Below, piece by piece: positions 34,133 to 42,467 of a stretch of 64,000 nucleotides of DNA; the stretch's first letter is position 1, and every line of letters begins with the position of its first letter. A program made the position numbers and the translations under genes. Under the pieces are notes generated by a model. That model saw nothing but the letters and a program-made list of their open reading frames with translations, was not told the origin of the DNA and did no database searches. Location of the stretch: NCBI RefSeq assembly GCF_026625785.1, contig NZ_CP113063.1, positions 496,001 to 560,000 on the forward strand. The letters are read 5' to 3'. This DNA comes from Gordonia sp. SL306. Its GTDB lineage: Bacteria > Actinomycetota > Actinomycetes > Mycobacteriales > Mycobacteriaceae.

Positions 34133-34725
34133 GCTCGATCACCGCTCCGCCGGCCGACCGGCCGCACCTTCGCACGCAACGGCGCGTCGATGTCCGCCAG
34201 CACGTCGCCGACGACCCGATCGATGTCCCCGAGGTCTGCGGCGTCGGTCACGGTGACCCGGACCTTGACGGTTCGACGACCGACCACCGTGGTCGCGTGG
34301 TCGACGCCGGTTAGGCCGGATGCAGCGTTACTGCACCGGCGGGCGAGGTCACCACGACGGGTCCACATGACCTCATAACCCTTGAGGCTCAGGTGCGTTC
34401 GGCGGCGCGGTTTCACGGCGAGCCAGATCATCGCGACGCCGATCACGATCAGGGTGACGGCCACCGGCCACATCCAGTCCGACCACCCGAGGTCGGCCAC
34501 CCGGTCCGCCGCGTCACGGGTCCATGCCGAACCCGACAACCAGCCGATCTGGACCAGCAGATCGCGGACGGCCACCGCCGCGACGCCCAGCAGCACCAGA
34601 CCGATCACGCAGCCGACGATCGTCGCGGCCGGATTGGCGGCCGGCGCAAAGACCTTGGCGTCGTGGGTGTCTGCCGTCTTGGCCGCGGTCGATCGGTCGG
34701 AGCCCGTGGTCGTGGAGGCCGTCAT
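34129..34725 (-). CDS. Membrane protein of the Asp23 cluster (DUF6286-like)
   Basis: A 198-residue protein with two membrane helices (about 34-58 and 87-106) and a C-terminal soluble domain with the AmaP-like shape (VDHATTVVGRRTVKVRVTVTD). GGAGG stands 7 bases before ATG 34725. Both ends overlap neighbours by ATGA. The N-terminal 30 residues are polar and disordered. It probably forms a complex with the other Asp23-type proteins, inferred from gene coupling. Confidence 0.72.
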   Translation of the reverse strand: MTASTTTGSDRSTAAKTADTHDAKVFAPAANPAATIVGCVIGLVLLGVAAVAVRDLLVQIGWLSGSAWTRDAADRVADLGWSDWMWPVAVTLIVIGVAMIWLAVKPRRRTHLSLKGYEVMWTRRGDLARRCSNAASGLTGVDHATTVVGRRTVKVRVTVTDAADLGDIDRVVGDVLADIDAPLRAKVRPVGRRSGDRA

Positions 34726-35177
34726 GACCGGACCTCCCCGTCGGCGGGGGCCGGTTGCGGTGCCGGGGGCGGCAGCTCGACGAAACCGGGACCCGGGCGG
34801 TCGGCGGAGACGGCGGCACCCGACAACACTGCCGCGACCGTCACGTCCACCCGCCCGGGCCGGACGCCGGTCAGTCGGGCCAGTTCGTCGGCCGTGACAC
34901 CGCGCACCTTCCGACAGACGTCGGTCAACCGGCACGGCCATCGGACGGCGATGGTCAGACGAACCGACGGAGCGGTCACGGACATGTCGACCGACGCCTG
35001 TGGGTAGTCGCCGCCTGCAACAGCTCGCCCCGGGGTGGCGCCCGACAGCATCGAACCGAGCGAGGTCTGATGGCGGACCACCCCGTCGACGTCGAGAGCC
35101 GCACGGACGGCGATCTTTTCACCGACCCGATCGGCGATGCTGAGCGAGCCGGGGTCGGCGGTGAGCGTCTCAGCCAC
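34722..35177 (-). CDS. Asp23/Gls24-family protein
   Basis: A 151-residue soluble protein of the alkaline-shock Asp23/Gls24 family. The fold blocks are SIADRVGEKIAVRAALDVDGVV at the N-terminus (cited within 20 residues as ADRVGEKIAVRAALDVDGVV) and a strand with VRLTIAVRWPC. A Pro-rich tail ends the protein. The start is GTG 35177, overlapping the membrane-protein gene by 8 bases. It presumably polymerises at the membrane with the anchors of the cluster. Confidence 0.75.
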   Translation of the reverse strand: MAETLTADPGSLSIADRVGEKIAVRAALDVDGVVRHQTSLGSMLSGATPGRAVAGGDYPQASVDMSVTAPSVRLTIAVRWPCRLTDVCRKVRGVTADELARLTGVRPGRVDVTVAAVLSGAAVSADRPGPGFVELPPPAPQPAPADGEVRS

Positions 35178-35352
35178 GATTTCGACTCCGCAGCAGTGCG
35201 CCCAGATCCACCGCCCCGTCGCGCTGCAGCCCGATCGCCAGGCCGACCGCGCCGAGGACCAGTGCGAGCACGAAGCCGCCGAATCCGCCCGTCGTCGCTG
35301 CTATGGCGAGGAGCAGACCGGCGATCAGACCTATTGTCGCGTTGTTGGCCAT
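35170..35352 (-). CDS. Small membrane protein of the Asp23 cluster
   Basis: A 60-residue hydrophobic protein with two Gly/Ala-rich helices (IGLIAGLLLAIAATTGGFGG and VLALVLGAVGLAIGLQ), like the DUF2273-type proteins that often sit between asp23 and amaP genes. ATG 35352 has GGAAAG a few bases before it; longer starts overlap the upstream gene. Its position in the middle of the cluster supports a structural role in the membrane. Confidence 0.7.
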   Translation of the reverse strand: MANNATIGLIAGLLLAIAATTGGFGGFVLALVLGAVGLAIGLQRDGAVDLGALLRSRNRG

Positions 35353-35365
35353 GTACTTTCCATCC

Positions 35366-35704
35366 TCAATCGTCTGTGGGAGGGCCGTCGGTGGGATCCG
35401 CACCGAGCCGGTCGGTGTGGACACTGATGTCCTCGACGGTCACGGTGACCGGTAGGCCGGTGAGCTCCTCGATGCGGCGGCGGACCCGATCGGCGACGCC
35501 GCGGAGGTCGTGGTCCATGTCGACGACGACATGGACGTGCGCGGAGTCGTCGTCGACGACCACCCCGGTCACGCGACCGCCGGGCAGGTAGGTGGCGATC
35601 TCGCCGAACACCCCGCCGTACAGACCGGTGACGCCGGGAACTGCCGTCACCACGTCGGCGATCTCCCGGGCCCTGGTCGAAGCGATGGTCACGTCGTCGG
35701 ACAT
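35366..35704 (-). CDS. Asp23/Gls24-family protein
   Basis: A 112-residue Asp23-type protein. The fold is visible as REIADVVTAVPGVTGLYGG, VDDDSAHVHVVVDMDHDL and RRRIEELTGLPVTVTVEDI. The start ATG 35704 overlaps the preceding stop as TGATG; GTG 35707 is an alternative. It is the second gene of the operon and shorter than its neighbours, without the disordered tails. Confidence 0.78.
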   Translation of the reverse strand: MSDDVTIASTRAREIADVVTAVPGVTGLYGGVFGEIATYLPGGRVTGVVVDDDSAHVHVVVDMDHDLRGVADRVRRRIEELTGLPVTVTVEDISVHTDRLGADPTDGPPTDD

Positions 35705-36207
35705 CACTGCACGCGCGGTTCCTCGTCGACGGATTCGTCGTCGTCGTCGAAGTGGATGTCGTGGACGGTGACGTTGACCTCGGTCACCTCGAGACCGGTC
35801 ATCTGCTCGATGGCCGCGATGACGTTGCGGCGGATGGCGGCTGCCAACTGATGGATGGCGACCCCGTAATCGGCGACGATCGACACGTCGACCGCGGCCT
35901 GGAGCTCACCGACCTCGACGTTGATGCCCTGAGTGGTGCTGGTGGCGGTTCCGGGGAGTACGTCACGCACTTTCCCCACGACGCGCTCGGTCGCGCCGCC
36001 GACGTCGTGCACGCCGTCGATCTCACGAGTCGCGATCCCGGCGATCTTGGCCACCACGATGTCGGAGATGGCAGTCTTGCCCCGTTCGCCGACCAGCGAT
36101 GAGTCGTTCTTGGCCAGTGCCAGGCTCTTGCCGGACGATCCCGAGGAGACACCCGTCGAGACGGGTTCGGCGGTGGCGGCCTGCGGACGATTGGTCGTAT
36201 CGGACAT
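35704..36207 (-). CDS. Asp23/Gls24-family envelope stress protein
   Basis: A 167-residue Asp23/Gls24 protein, the best match in the cluster. Conserved are KTAISDIVVAKIAGIATREI, GVHDVGG, NVEVGELQAAVDVSIVADYG and AIEQMTGLEVTEVNVTVHDI. A Ser/Thr-rich N-terminus and an acidic tail flank the domain. A strong AGGGGAT stands before ATG 36207. This is the first gene of the operon and is divergent from the ECF sigma gene with 58 bases between, so both promoters overlap. Confidence 0.85.
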   Translation of the reverse strand: MSDTTNRPQAATAEPVSTGVSSGSSGKSLALAKNDSSLVGERGKTAISDIVVAKIAGIATREIDGVHDVGGATERVVGKVRDVLPGTATSTTQGINVEVGELQAAVDVSIVADYGVAIHQLAAAIRRNVIAAIEQMTGLEVTEVNVTVHDIHFDDDDESVDEEPRVQ

Positions 36208-36248
36208 ACGATCCCCTTCACTCTTCTGAACAGATCCTTGCGACCCGT

Positions 36249-36256
36249 GTATAGAG
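36249..36256 (+). promoter_or_regulatory. Probable -10 box of the sigma gene
   Basis: TATAGAGT lies 9-11 bases before GTG 36266, and a CTGAAC stands 17 bases upstream as a -35 candidate. The spacing implies a leaderless or nearly leaderless sigma-factor mRNA and supports the GTG start. Confidence 0.4.
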
Positions 36257-36265
36257 TCAGTCGCA

Positions 36266-37018
36266 GTGGACACCGAAAGCGCACGCATGGATTCGGGTGA
36301 CGCCGATCACACCTCCGGAGCGACCGCCCCTGGGGCCGGCGGCGGTGACGTCACGGCCCTGGATCGTCGACGCGGCGCCGCGGCCCCCCTGTCGTTGAGC
36401 GAGATGTCCGACGACGAGCTGGCGGCCGCGGCGGCCGTCGGCGATCGCGAGGCGTTCGCCGTCCTGGTCGCGCGGGTCTCACCCGGACTCCTGCGGTATC
36501 TGCGCCGCATGGTCAGCGATCCCCCGACAGCCGAGGATCTCGCACAGGAGACCCTGCTGCACGCGTGGAAGAGCCTGCCCGACTTCGCTTTCCGGAGCAC
36601 TTTTCGCACCTGGATGTTCTCCATCGCACATCGCCGGACAGTCGACCACCATCGGCGCCGTCGTGACGTGCCGACCGACGAGGGGCGATTCGCGGAGCTG
36701 GCCGATCCCGCTCCCTTACCTGCCGAGCAGGCCGAGCACTCGTCGCTGGTCGATGCCCTCCGGCACGAGTTGACCAACCTCCCCCCGACGTCCCGGGCCG
36801 CCTGGTGGCTGCGCGAGGCCGAAGGGCTGTCCCTCGACGAGATCGCACGGGTGTTGCAGATCAGCACCGGCTCGGTCCGTGGCCACCTCCAGCGCAGCCG
36901 TCGATACCTGTCGGCGCGCTTGGCCCCCTGGCGCCCCGACCCGCCGCCCGACACCGTCCATCGTGGCCACCTCGGGCCCGAACAGGCCGAACACCATCGG
37001 AAAGGAGCGCAACCGTGA
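36266..37018 (+). CDS. ECF sigma factor
   Basis: An extracytoplasmic-function sigma factor of 250 residues. Region 2 is LLRYLRRMVSDPPTAEDLAQ with RTWMFSIAHRRTVDHHRRRR. Region 4 is the helix-turn-helix SLDEIARVLQISTGSVRGHL. The N-terminal 45 residues are Gly/Ala-rich and variable; starts at 36287 or 36404 are possible, but a -10 box near 36250 supports GTG 36266. No anti-sigma factor with a ZAS motif follows. The next gene overlaps by GTGA. Divergence from the Asp23 operon suggests it drives those genes. Confidence 0.85.
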   Translation: MDTESARMDSGDADHTSGATAPGAGGGDVTALDRRRGAAAPLSLSEMSDDELAAAAAVGDREAFAVLVARVSPGLLRYLRRMVSDPPTAEDLAQETLLHAWKSLPDFAFRSTFRTWMFSIAHRRTVDHHRRRRDVPTDEGRFAELADPAPLPAEQAEHSSLVDALRHELTNLPPTSRAAWWLREAEGLSLDEIARVLQISTGSVRGHLQRSRRYLSARLAPWRPDPPPDTVHRGHLGPEQAEHHRKGAQP

Positions 37019-37482
37019 ACGATCTACACGTCGACGACGAGCACTCCGACGAGACCGACGCCTGGCTGGTGGAGGCGGGTCGTCGGCTCGACGAGCCGAC
37101 CGGCGACGTCCAACGCCTGATCGATGCGATCTCGGCAAACCTCAGCCGCGTGCGTCGACCCGCGCGGACCCTGACCACCGACACCCCGGGTGTCGCGGTG
37201 AGCGACCGGATCATCAAGCAGCTCTTGTCGATCCGCATCCGGTCGACCCTCGGGCGGCTCGTCGTGTTCGTGGCGGTCGACGGCGGGGCCGACCTGATCG
37301 ACGGCATCCGGATAGGCCTGATCGCCCAGTACCACGACGAATTGCCCGCGCGCTCCGACGATGTGCGGGATGTGGTGGACGACGTCCTCGTCGCCGCGCT
37401 CGGCCGGCAAACGACCGCCACCGCACGGCAGAACATCACGGTGCGGTGGCAGGACGTCTACACCCGGGAATGGCTCACCTGA
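37015..37482 (+). CDS. Partner protein of the ECF sigma factor, unknown
   Basis: A 155-residue soluble protein without a recognised domain. It starts at GTG 37015, which overlaps the sigma stop and has a strong AAAGGAG 7 bases upstream. It contains SDRIIKQLLSIRIRSTLGRL, VVFVAVDGGADLIDGIRIGL and a helix DDVRDVVDDVLVAALGRQ, a beta-alpha pattern somewhat like Asp23. It could be a sigma regulator or another Asp23-type protein; the sequence does not decide. Confidence 0.65.
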   Translation: MNDLHVDDEHSDETDAWLVEAGRRLDEPTGDVQRLIDAISANLSRVRRPARTLTTDTPGVAVSDRIIKQLLSIRIRSTLGRLVVFVAVDGGADLIDGIRIGLIAQYHDELPARSDDVRDVVDDVLVAALGRQTTATARQNITVRWQDVYTREWLT

Positions 37483-37501
37483 GGATCTGCCGAGTGAACT
37501 G

Positions 37502-38716
37502 CTAGCGGCGGCCCGCACTCCACGCGTACGGCAGATCAGCGCCGTTGAGTACGTGATCGCCGATGGCCTGCAGCTTGTAGATCAGGGGATTGTGCACGGA
37601 GATGGTGCGCGCGTTGCGCCAGTGCCGGTCGAGACGCAGCGACTCGGACGTGATCGACGCTCCCCCGACCTCGAACAGCTGCGTCGTCGCATCGAGGACC
37701 GTGGAGATCACGGCCTGCTGCGCGCGGGCGACATCGAATTCGACTCGATCCAGGAGTTGCTCGTCCTGCCCGCCTGCGTCGAGGAGTTCGTCGAGTTCCG
37801 CGGCGATGTCCAGGACGAGCGTGCGTGCCGTGTAGGCCGCCGACGACAGCCGGCCGATCACCTGCTGCACCAGCGGGTCGTGCCGGGGCAGGTCGGCGAG
37901 CGCATGGGTGTAGGTGCGCGTGCGATCACGCACCCAGGCGGAGGTGTCGTCGAGGGCGCGCTGGGCGATCCCGGCCAGCACGGCGAGCTGCACCAACTGG
38001 AGATACGAGGTCGCGTAGGTCCGGCCCCCGACTCCGTAACCAGGACCGAGGATCTGGTCGGCCGAAACCGCGACACCGGCGAACTCCGTTGTGCCGCTGG
38101 CCGTCAGACGCTGGCCGAAGCCGTCCCAGTCGTCATGCTGGGTGACCCCCGCCGCATCGCCGGCGACGAGCACCGAGACCCGCTCCCCGTCCTGGTCGGC
38201 AGCGACCAGGATGTGGTCGGCGTACAGACTGCCGGTGCTGTAGTACTTGGTGCCGTCGAGGCGCCAGGAGTCACCGTCGGCGGTGAGCCTGGTCTGGTAG
38301 CGATCGATCGCGCCGACGCCCGGTTCGGTGATGGCATTGCCCACCAGCGTCCCGTCGGCGACCGCCCGCAGCCACCGTTCACGGGTGGCCGTGGCCGAGG
38401 ACACCAGCTGATCCTCGACGAAGGACCAGTGCACCCGCAGAGCCTGCGGCAGATTTGATTCGGCACCGGCCAGATCGATGAGCAGACGGAACAGCTGGCG
38501 CACCGATGCGCCGTAGCCGCCGAACTCGACGGGCACCCGCAGTGCGCCGAACCCGACCTCGTTCAGCCATCCGACCTCGTCATGGGCCAGACGACGATCC
38601 ACCTCGCGCCGCACCGCGCCCTCGGCGATCCGTGCGAACACGGGAGAGAAGATCTCGTCGAGCTCGGCATCTGTATACGAGCTCCGGTCGGTCGTCGCGG
38701 TCACATGCGCGGTCAC
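37502..38716 (-). CDS. DszC/SfnB-type flavin monooxygenase
   Basis: A 404-residue protein with the acyl-CoA dehydrogenase fold of the DszC/SfnB monooxygenase group. Members use reduced flavin from a partner reductase to oxidise sulfur or aromatic compounds. Features are GVGAIDRYQTRLTADGDSWR, the middle beta domain with KYYSTGSLYADHILVAA and the typical ending RHWRNARTISVHNPLIYKL. The acyl-CoA dehydrogenase catalytic Glu is not evident. The GTG 38716 start is supported by AGGAAAGG 7 bases before it. No reductase is next to it. Confidence 0.82.
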   Translation of the reverse strand: MTAHVTATTDRSSYTDAELDEIFSPVFARIAEGAVRREVDRRLAHDEVGWLNEVGFGALRVPVEFGGYGASVRQLFRLLIDLAGAESNLPQALRVHWSFVEDQLVSSATATRERWLRAVADGTLVGNAITEPGVGAIDRYQTRLTADGDSWRLDGTKYYSTGSLYADHILVAADQDGERVSVLVAGDAAGVTQHDDWDGFGQRLTASGTTEFAGVAVSADQILGPGYGVGGRTYATSYLQLVQLAVLAGIAQRALDDTSAWVRDRTRTYTHALADLPRHDPLVQQVIGRLSSAAYTARTLVLDIAAELDELLDAGGQDEQLLDRVEFDVARAQQAVISTVLDATTQLFEVGGASITSESLRLDRHWRNARTISVHNPLIYKLQAIGDHVLNGADLPYAWSAGRR

Positions 38717-38881
38717 GGGGGTACCTTTCCTCGGTGCAGGTCGATCGGCGTGCACAGTCTGATCGCCGACCACCGGCACGAGAAGTCTTCCGCGCCGCGT
38801 GACCTAAACCTGCCCACCCGGGCCCTGTGGACCGACGCTCCCGGGATCGTCCGTCCACGCGAACATCACGACGCGACTCGG

Positions 38882-39175
38882 TCACTTCTGACGGGGATAC
38901 ACGCTCCGGTACTTGGCCCGACGGCCCTTTGCCACATCGCGTTGCGCTTCGGGCCGCCCCTCGACCCGGTTGTCGACTCGGTAGATCACATAGGCGGCGC
39001 CGAACAGCACGACGGCCACCACAGCCACCACGACCCCTACGGCGTAGCGCTCGCTCGCCAACGCAACCACGGTCACCGCCGCGGCGACCGTTCCGATCAG
39101 AGCTGCCACGTAGGCCAGCCACATCGTCGGCACAACCAGACGTTGTCGCCTCAGCCGCTTCTGCGTCTCGCCCAT
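38882..39175 (-). CDS. Small two-helix membrane protein
   Basis: A 97-residue protein with a basic N-terminus (KRLRRQRLVV), two hydrophobic helices (about 18-39 and 45-65) and a basic C-terminal tail. No family was recognised. It starts 110 bases after the next gene upstream and 165 bases before the DszC-like gene. Its function is unknown. Confidence 0.6.
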   Translation of the reverse strand: MGETQKRLRRQRLVVPTMWLAYVAALIGTVAAAVTVVALASERYAVGVVVAVVAVVLFGAAYVIYRVDNRVEGRPEAQRDVAKGRRAKYRSVYPRQK

Positions 39176-39285
39176 GGGTGGTTCCTCTCGATCAGCTGTC
39201 GGACACGACCAATGCCTCCAGCCAACCCCTCAGACGCCAGATGTCAACAACGTCTCGGGGCGCACGCGAGCACGATTCGGCAGAT

Positions 39286-39804
39286 TCAGTCGACAGCCGG
39301 GCCTGCGTCCCGGATCTCGTCCACCTTGCTCATGGCTTCGCGCAGTTCGTCGAGCCACGAATCCGTGTGCTGCCCGACGAGTTTCACGCACCACGACAAG
39401 GCATCCGCGCGACTCCTGGCCACCCCGGCGGCGACGAGCGTGTCCAGAACCTGGCGTTGCGGTTGACGCAGCCTGGTCATCACCGGCACCGCGAGATGGG
39501 TGAACAGTTGCGACGTCTCGCCACACCGAACTCCCCACGCCACCTTGCGGTCGAACCGATGCTCGGCCTCCCGGGCCACCTCGATCCGTTGATCGCGCGT
39601 CGATTCGCGGAATCGGGCGATACGCCCGGCTTCCGCCTGCCGCACCGCTGCCGGCTCGGCCCCCTCATCGACGTCGGGCGGGCCGATCGTGCCGATGACA
39701 GTGATCTCCTCACGATCCACCCGCACCTCCGGCGCGGTGGTGAAGAGGCCGTCGGGAAGTCGTCCCGTCAGCCAGCCGGCCACAGAGGTCTCCGTCTCGG
39801 TCAT
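39286..39804 (-). CDS. Conserved hypothetical protein
   Basis: A 172-residue soluble protein. It has a strand-rich start (VDREEITVIGTI), a basic helix (IARFRESTRDQRIEVAREAE) and an alpha-helical C-terminal half (DTLVAAGVARSRADALSWCV). It resembles conserved actinobacterial proteins of unknown function. A set of GATTAC/GTAATC motifs lies 31-67 bases upstream of its ATG and could regulate it and the divergent fusion gene. Confidence 0.65.
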   Translation of the reverse strand: MTETETSVAGWLTGRLPDGLFTTAPEVRVDREEITVIGTIGPPDVDEGAEPAAVRQAEAGRIARFRESTRDQRIEVAREAEHRFDRKVAWGVRCGETSQLFTHLAVPVMTRLRQPQRQVLDTLVAAGVARSRADALSWCVKLVGQHTDSWLDELREAMSKVDEIRDAGPAVD

Positions 39805-39834
39805 GTCGACTCCCTCGTCAAGCGCTGTTGCGCG

Positions 39835-39871
39835 GATGATTACTTGTAATCAACGATAGCTCGTAATCATC
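39835..39871. promoter_or_regulatory. GATTAC/GTAATC operator-like inverted repeats
   Basis: A perfect palindrome GATTAC-TT-GTAATC occupies 39838-39851. A third half-site, GTAATCATC at 39863-39871, pairs with GATGATTAC at 39835-39843. The patch is AT-rich in a GC-rich genome and lies between divergent genes, as expected for a repressor binding site. The regulator is unknown. Confidence 0.5.
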
Positions 39872-40010
39872 GTCGTGTCAGCGCAGTGGAACATGTTCGG
39901 GGGTCGGTGCACCCACCGACGACACCGGGTGGATTAATGGATCCCGCACACTGCCATCGATCAATGGTCAGATGGCCCGTCATCCGAACGTTGTCCCGGA
40001 AGGTCATCCG

Positions 40011-42398
40011 ATGCCACGATCCGCTCAGCTGTCCGAACTCGACCCGAACACCCCGGTGGTCGTGGGTGTCGGCCAGGCCTCCGAGCGGTTGACCGACACC
40101 GGCTACGAAGGATTGAGCGAGGCCGACCTCGCCGCCCGCGCGGTCGAGGCGGCACTGACCGACTCCGGCGTCGCGGCACCATCCATCGCGGCCGAGATCG
40201 ACACGGTGGTCGGTGTGCGGACCTTCGAGGAGTCGAGTCCGCTCTCCACCTCGCCCCTCGGCCGACCCGACAACATGCCGCGCGCGGTCGCCAAGCGGAT
40301 CGGGATGGATCCACGGCGCGCGGTCGTCGGGGTGACGGGCGGGCAGAGCCCCCAGAGCCTGCTGACCGAGTTCGCGGTGGAGATCCAGGCCGGACGGTCC
40401 ACGGCCGCAGTGCTCTTCGGCGCCGAGATCATGTCGACCGTCCGCCATCTCATGTCGACCACCCCCGAAGACCGACGACCCGATCTCTCGGAACAGGTGG
40501 GCGGTCAACTCGAGGACCGCGGCTATGCGATCGCGGGCCTCACCTCACACCAGGAGGCCAAGCACGGCCTCATCGCGCCGATGACGCAATATGCCGTCCT
40601 CGAGAACGCGCGCCGCCATCGACTCGGTCTCGGCCGCGACGAGTACGCGCGCACCATGGGCGAGTTGTTCGCGCCACTGTCACAGATCGCGGCCGGTAAC
40701 CCGCATGCTGCCGCGCCGACGGCGCGTGGCGCCGACGAGCTTGTCACCGTGGGCGATGACAACCGCGTGGTGGCAGACCCGTTCACGCGCCTGCTGGTCG
40801 CTCGCGACCAGGTCAATCAGGCCGCGGCCGCCGTGATCCTATCGGTCGGTCAGGCCCGAGCGCTCGGTGTCGACCCATCACGATGGGTGTTCCTGCACGG
40901 GCACGCCGACGTCCGCGAGCAGACCCTCATGAAGCGCCCGGACCTCAGCACGGGGCCGGCCGCTGCGGCCGCCGTCAGCCACGCCCTCGACGTCGCCGAG
41001 ATCGGCCTCGACGACGTGTCGTTCGTCGACATCTACAGTTGCTTCCCCATCGCGGTCTCCAACGTGATCGACCCACTCGGGATCACCGCTGACGATGCCC
41101 GCGGGCTGACCCTCACCGGCGGCCTCCCCTTCTTCGGCGGCCCGGGCAACAATTACTCGCTGCACGCGATCGCCGAGGCCGTGGAACGGGTCCGGACCGC
41201 GCCCGAGTCGTACGCGTTGGTCGTCGCCAACGGTGGCATCCTCAGCAAGACATCGGTCGGCGTCTACAGTGCGCGGCCCGACGCGTGGCATCCGGCGGAT
41301 TCGGCCGGTGTGCAGGAAGAGGTCGACAGCGCGCCGACCGTCCGGCCTATCGACTACGCCGACGGTCCCGCGACCATCGAGACCTTCACGGTTGTCCCGG
41401 GCAAGGACGGTCGCCGGAAGGGCGTCGTGATCGGTCGCGTGACCGACGGCGCACGGTTCGTCGCCAACGTCGACGAAGACGACGACGCGATGTTCGACAT
41501 GCTCGCCGCCGACGATCCGGTGGGTACGCGCGTCTACGTCCGATCGTCTGCGAGCGGCAACCGGGTCTACACCAGCCGGGCCGCGATGGTCCGCCGCCAC
41601 CCGCCGACGGCGCCGGCATTCCGTGAGCAGTACGAGCATGTCGAGATCCGACGCGACGGTCACCTCCTCGAGGTCACCATCAATCGGCCCGAGGCCCGCA
41701 ATGCGCTGAATCCGGCCGCCAACGCCGAACTCGACGCGATCTTCGACGCCTACTTCGCCGATCCCGAACTGTGGGTGGCCATCCTGACCGGCGCAGGCGA
41801 CAAGGCATTCTCCGCGGGCAACGACCTCGCACAGACGTCCGGCGCGGGACTGGAGGTACCGAAGAACGGATTCGCCGGCCTCACCTCGCGACGTCATCGG
41901 CCCAAGCCGGTCATCGCGGCGGTCAACGGCTACGCGCTGGGCGGCGGGTGCGAGATCGCGCTCGCATGTCATGTCGTCGTGGCCGATGAGCACGCCACCT
42001 TCGGACTGCCGGAGGTCAAGGTGGGTCTCGCCGCGGTCGCAGGCGGCCTCGTGCGGCTGCCCGCGGCGGTCGGCGGCGCCCTTGCGCGCGACATGATCCT
42101 GACCGGACGACGTCTCGACGCGTCCGAGGCCATGTCGGCCGGACTGGTGAGCAGGATCGCGCCTGCCGGTGAGGTGATGTCGCTGGCACGCGCGGTCGCC
42201 GACGAAGTGCTGACGAGTTCGCCCACGTCGGTGCGCGAATCGCTGCGGGCGATGGAGTCGGCCGCGGTGATCCCTGACGAGATCGACGCCATCGACGCGA
42301 CCTCGACCGCCCTCGACAGTCTCCTGGTCAGCCAGGACACCATCGAGGGCATCACGGCCTTCGTGTCAAAACGATCGCCGCGCTGGACGGGTCGCTGA
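40011..42398 (+). CDS. Thiolase-like/enoyl-CoA hydratase fusion protein
   Basis: One uninterrupted 795-residue frame with two enzymes. Residues 1 to about 525 match thiolase-like acetyl-CoA acetyltransferases (VDIYSCFPIAVSNVIDPLGI; GGPGNNYSLHAIAE) with an OB-like C-terminal part. The usual N-terminal cysteine position lies in VVGVTGGQSPQSLL and lacks Cys, as in some SCP2-thiolase-like relatives. After a short linker, residues about 540-795 form a crotonase with both catalytic glutamates (GGGCEIAL and GLPEVKVG) and the oxyanion loop AFSAGNDLA. GGAAGG before ATG 40011 sets the start. It would couple hydration and thiolysis steps of acyl-CoA degradation. Confidence 0.85.
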   Translation: MPRSAQLSELDPNTPVVVGVGQASERLTDTGYEGLSEADLAARAVEAALTDSGVAAPSIAAEIDTVVGVRTFEESSPLSTSPLGRPDNMPRAVAKRIGMDPRRAVVGVTGGQSPQSLLTEFAVEIQAGRSTAAVLFGAEIMSTVRHLMSTTPEDRRPDLSEQVGGQLEDRGYAIAGLTSHQEAKHGLIAPMTQYAVLENARRHRLGLGRDEYARTMGELFAPLSQIAAGNPHAAAPTARGADELVTVGDDNRVVADPFTRLLVARDQVNQAAAAVILSVGQARALGVDPSRWVFLHGHADVREQTLMKRPDLSTGPAAAAAVSHALDVAEIGLDDVSFVDIYSCFPIAVSNVIDPLGITADDARGLTLTGGLPFFGGPGNNYSLHAIAEAVERVRTAPESYALVVANGGILSKTSVGVYSARPDAWHPADSAGVQEEVDSAPTVRPIDYADGPATIETFTVVPGKDGRRKGVVIGRVTDGARFVANVDEDDDAMFDMLAADDPVGTRVYVRSSASGNRVYTSRAAMVRRHPPTAPAFREQYEHVEIRRDGHLLEVTINRPEARNALNPAANAELDAIFDAYFADPELWVAILTGAGDKAFSAGNDLAQTSGAGLEVPKNGFAGLTSRRHRPKPVIAAVNGYALGGGCEIALACHVVVADEHATFGLPEVKVGLAAVAGGLVRLPAAVGGALARDMILTGRRLDASEAMSAGLVSRIAPAGEVMSLARAVADEVLTSSPTSVRESLRAMESAAVIPDEIDAIDATSTALDSLLVSQDTIEGITAFVSKRSPRWTGR

Positions 42399-42467
42399 GC
42401 GTCCGCGTGCTCCACGCCTCAGCGCTCTCCGAGGGTTAGGATCAGCGCGACCGACGAGAGGCTGACA

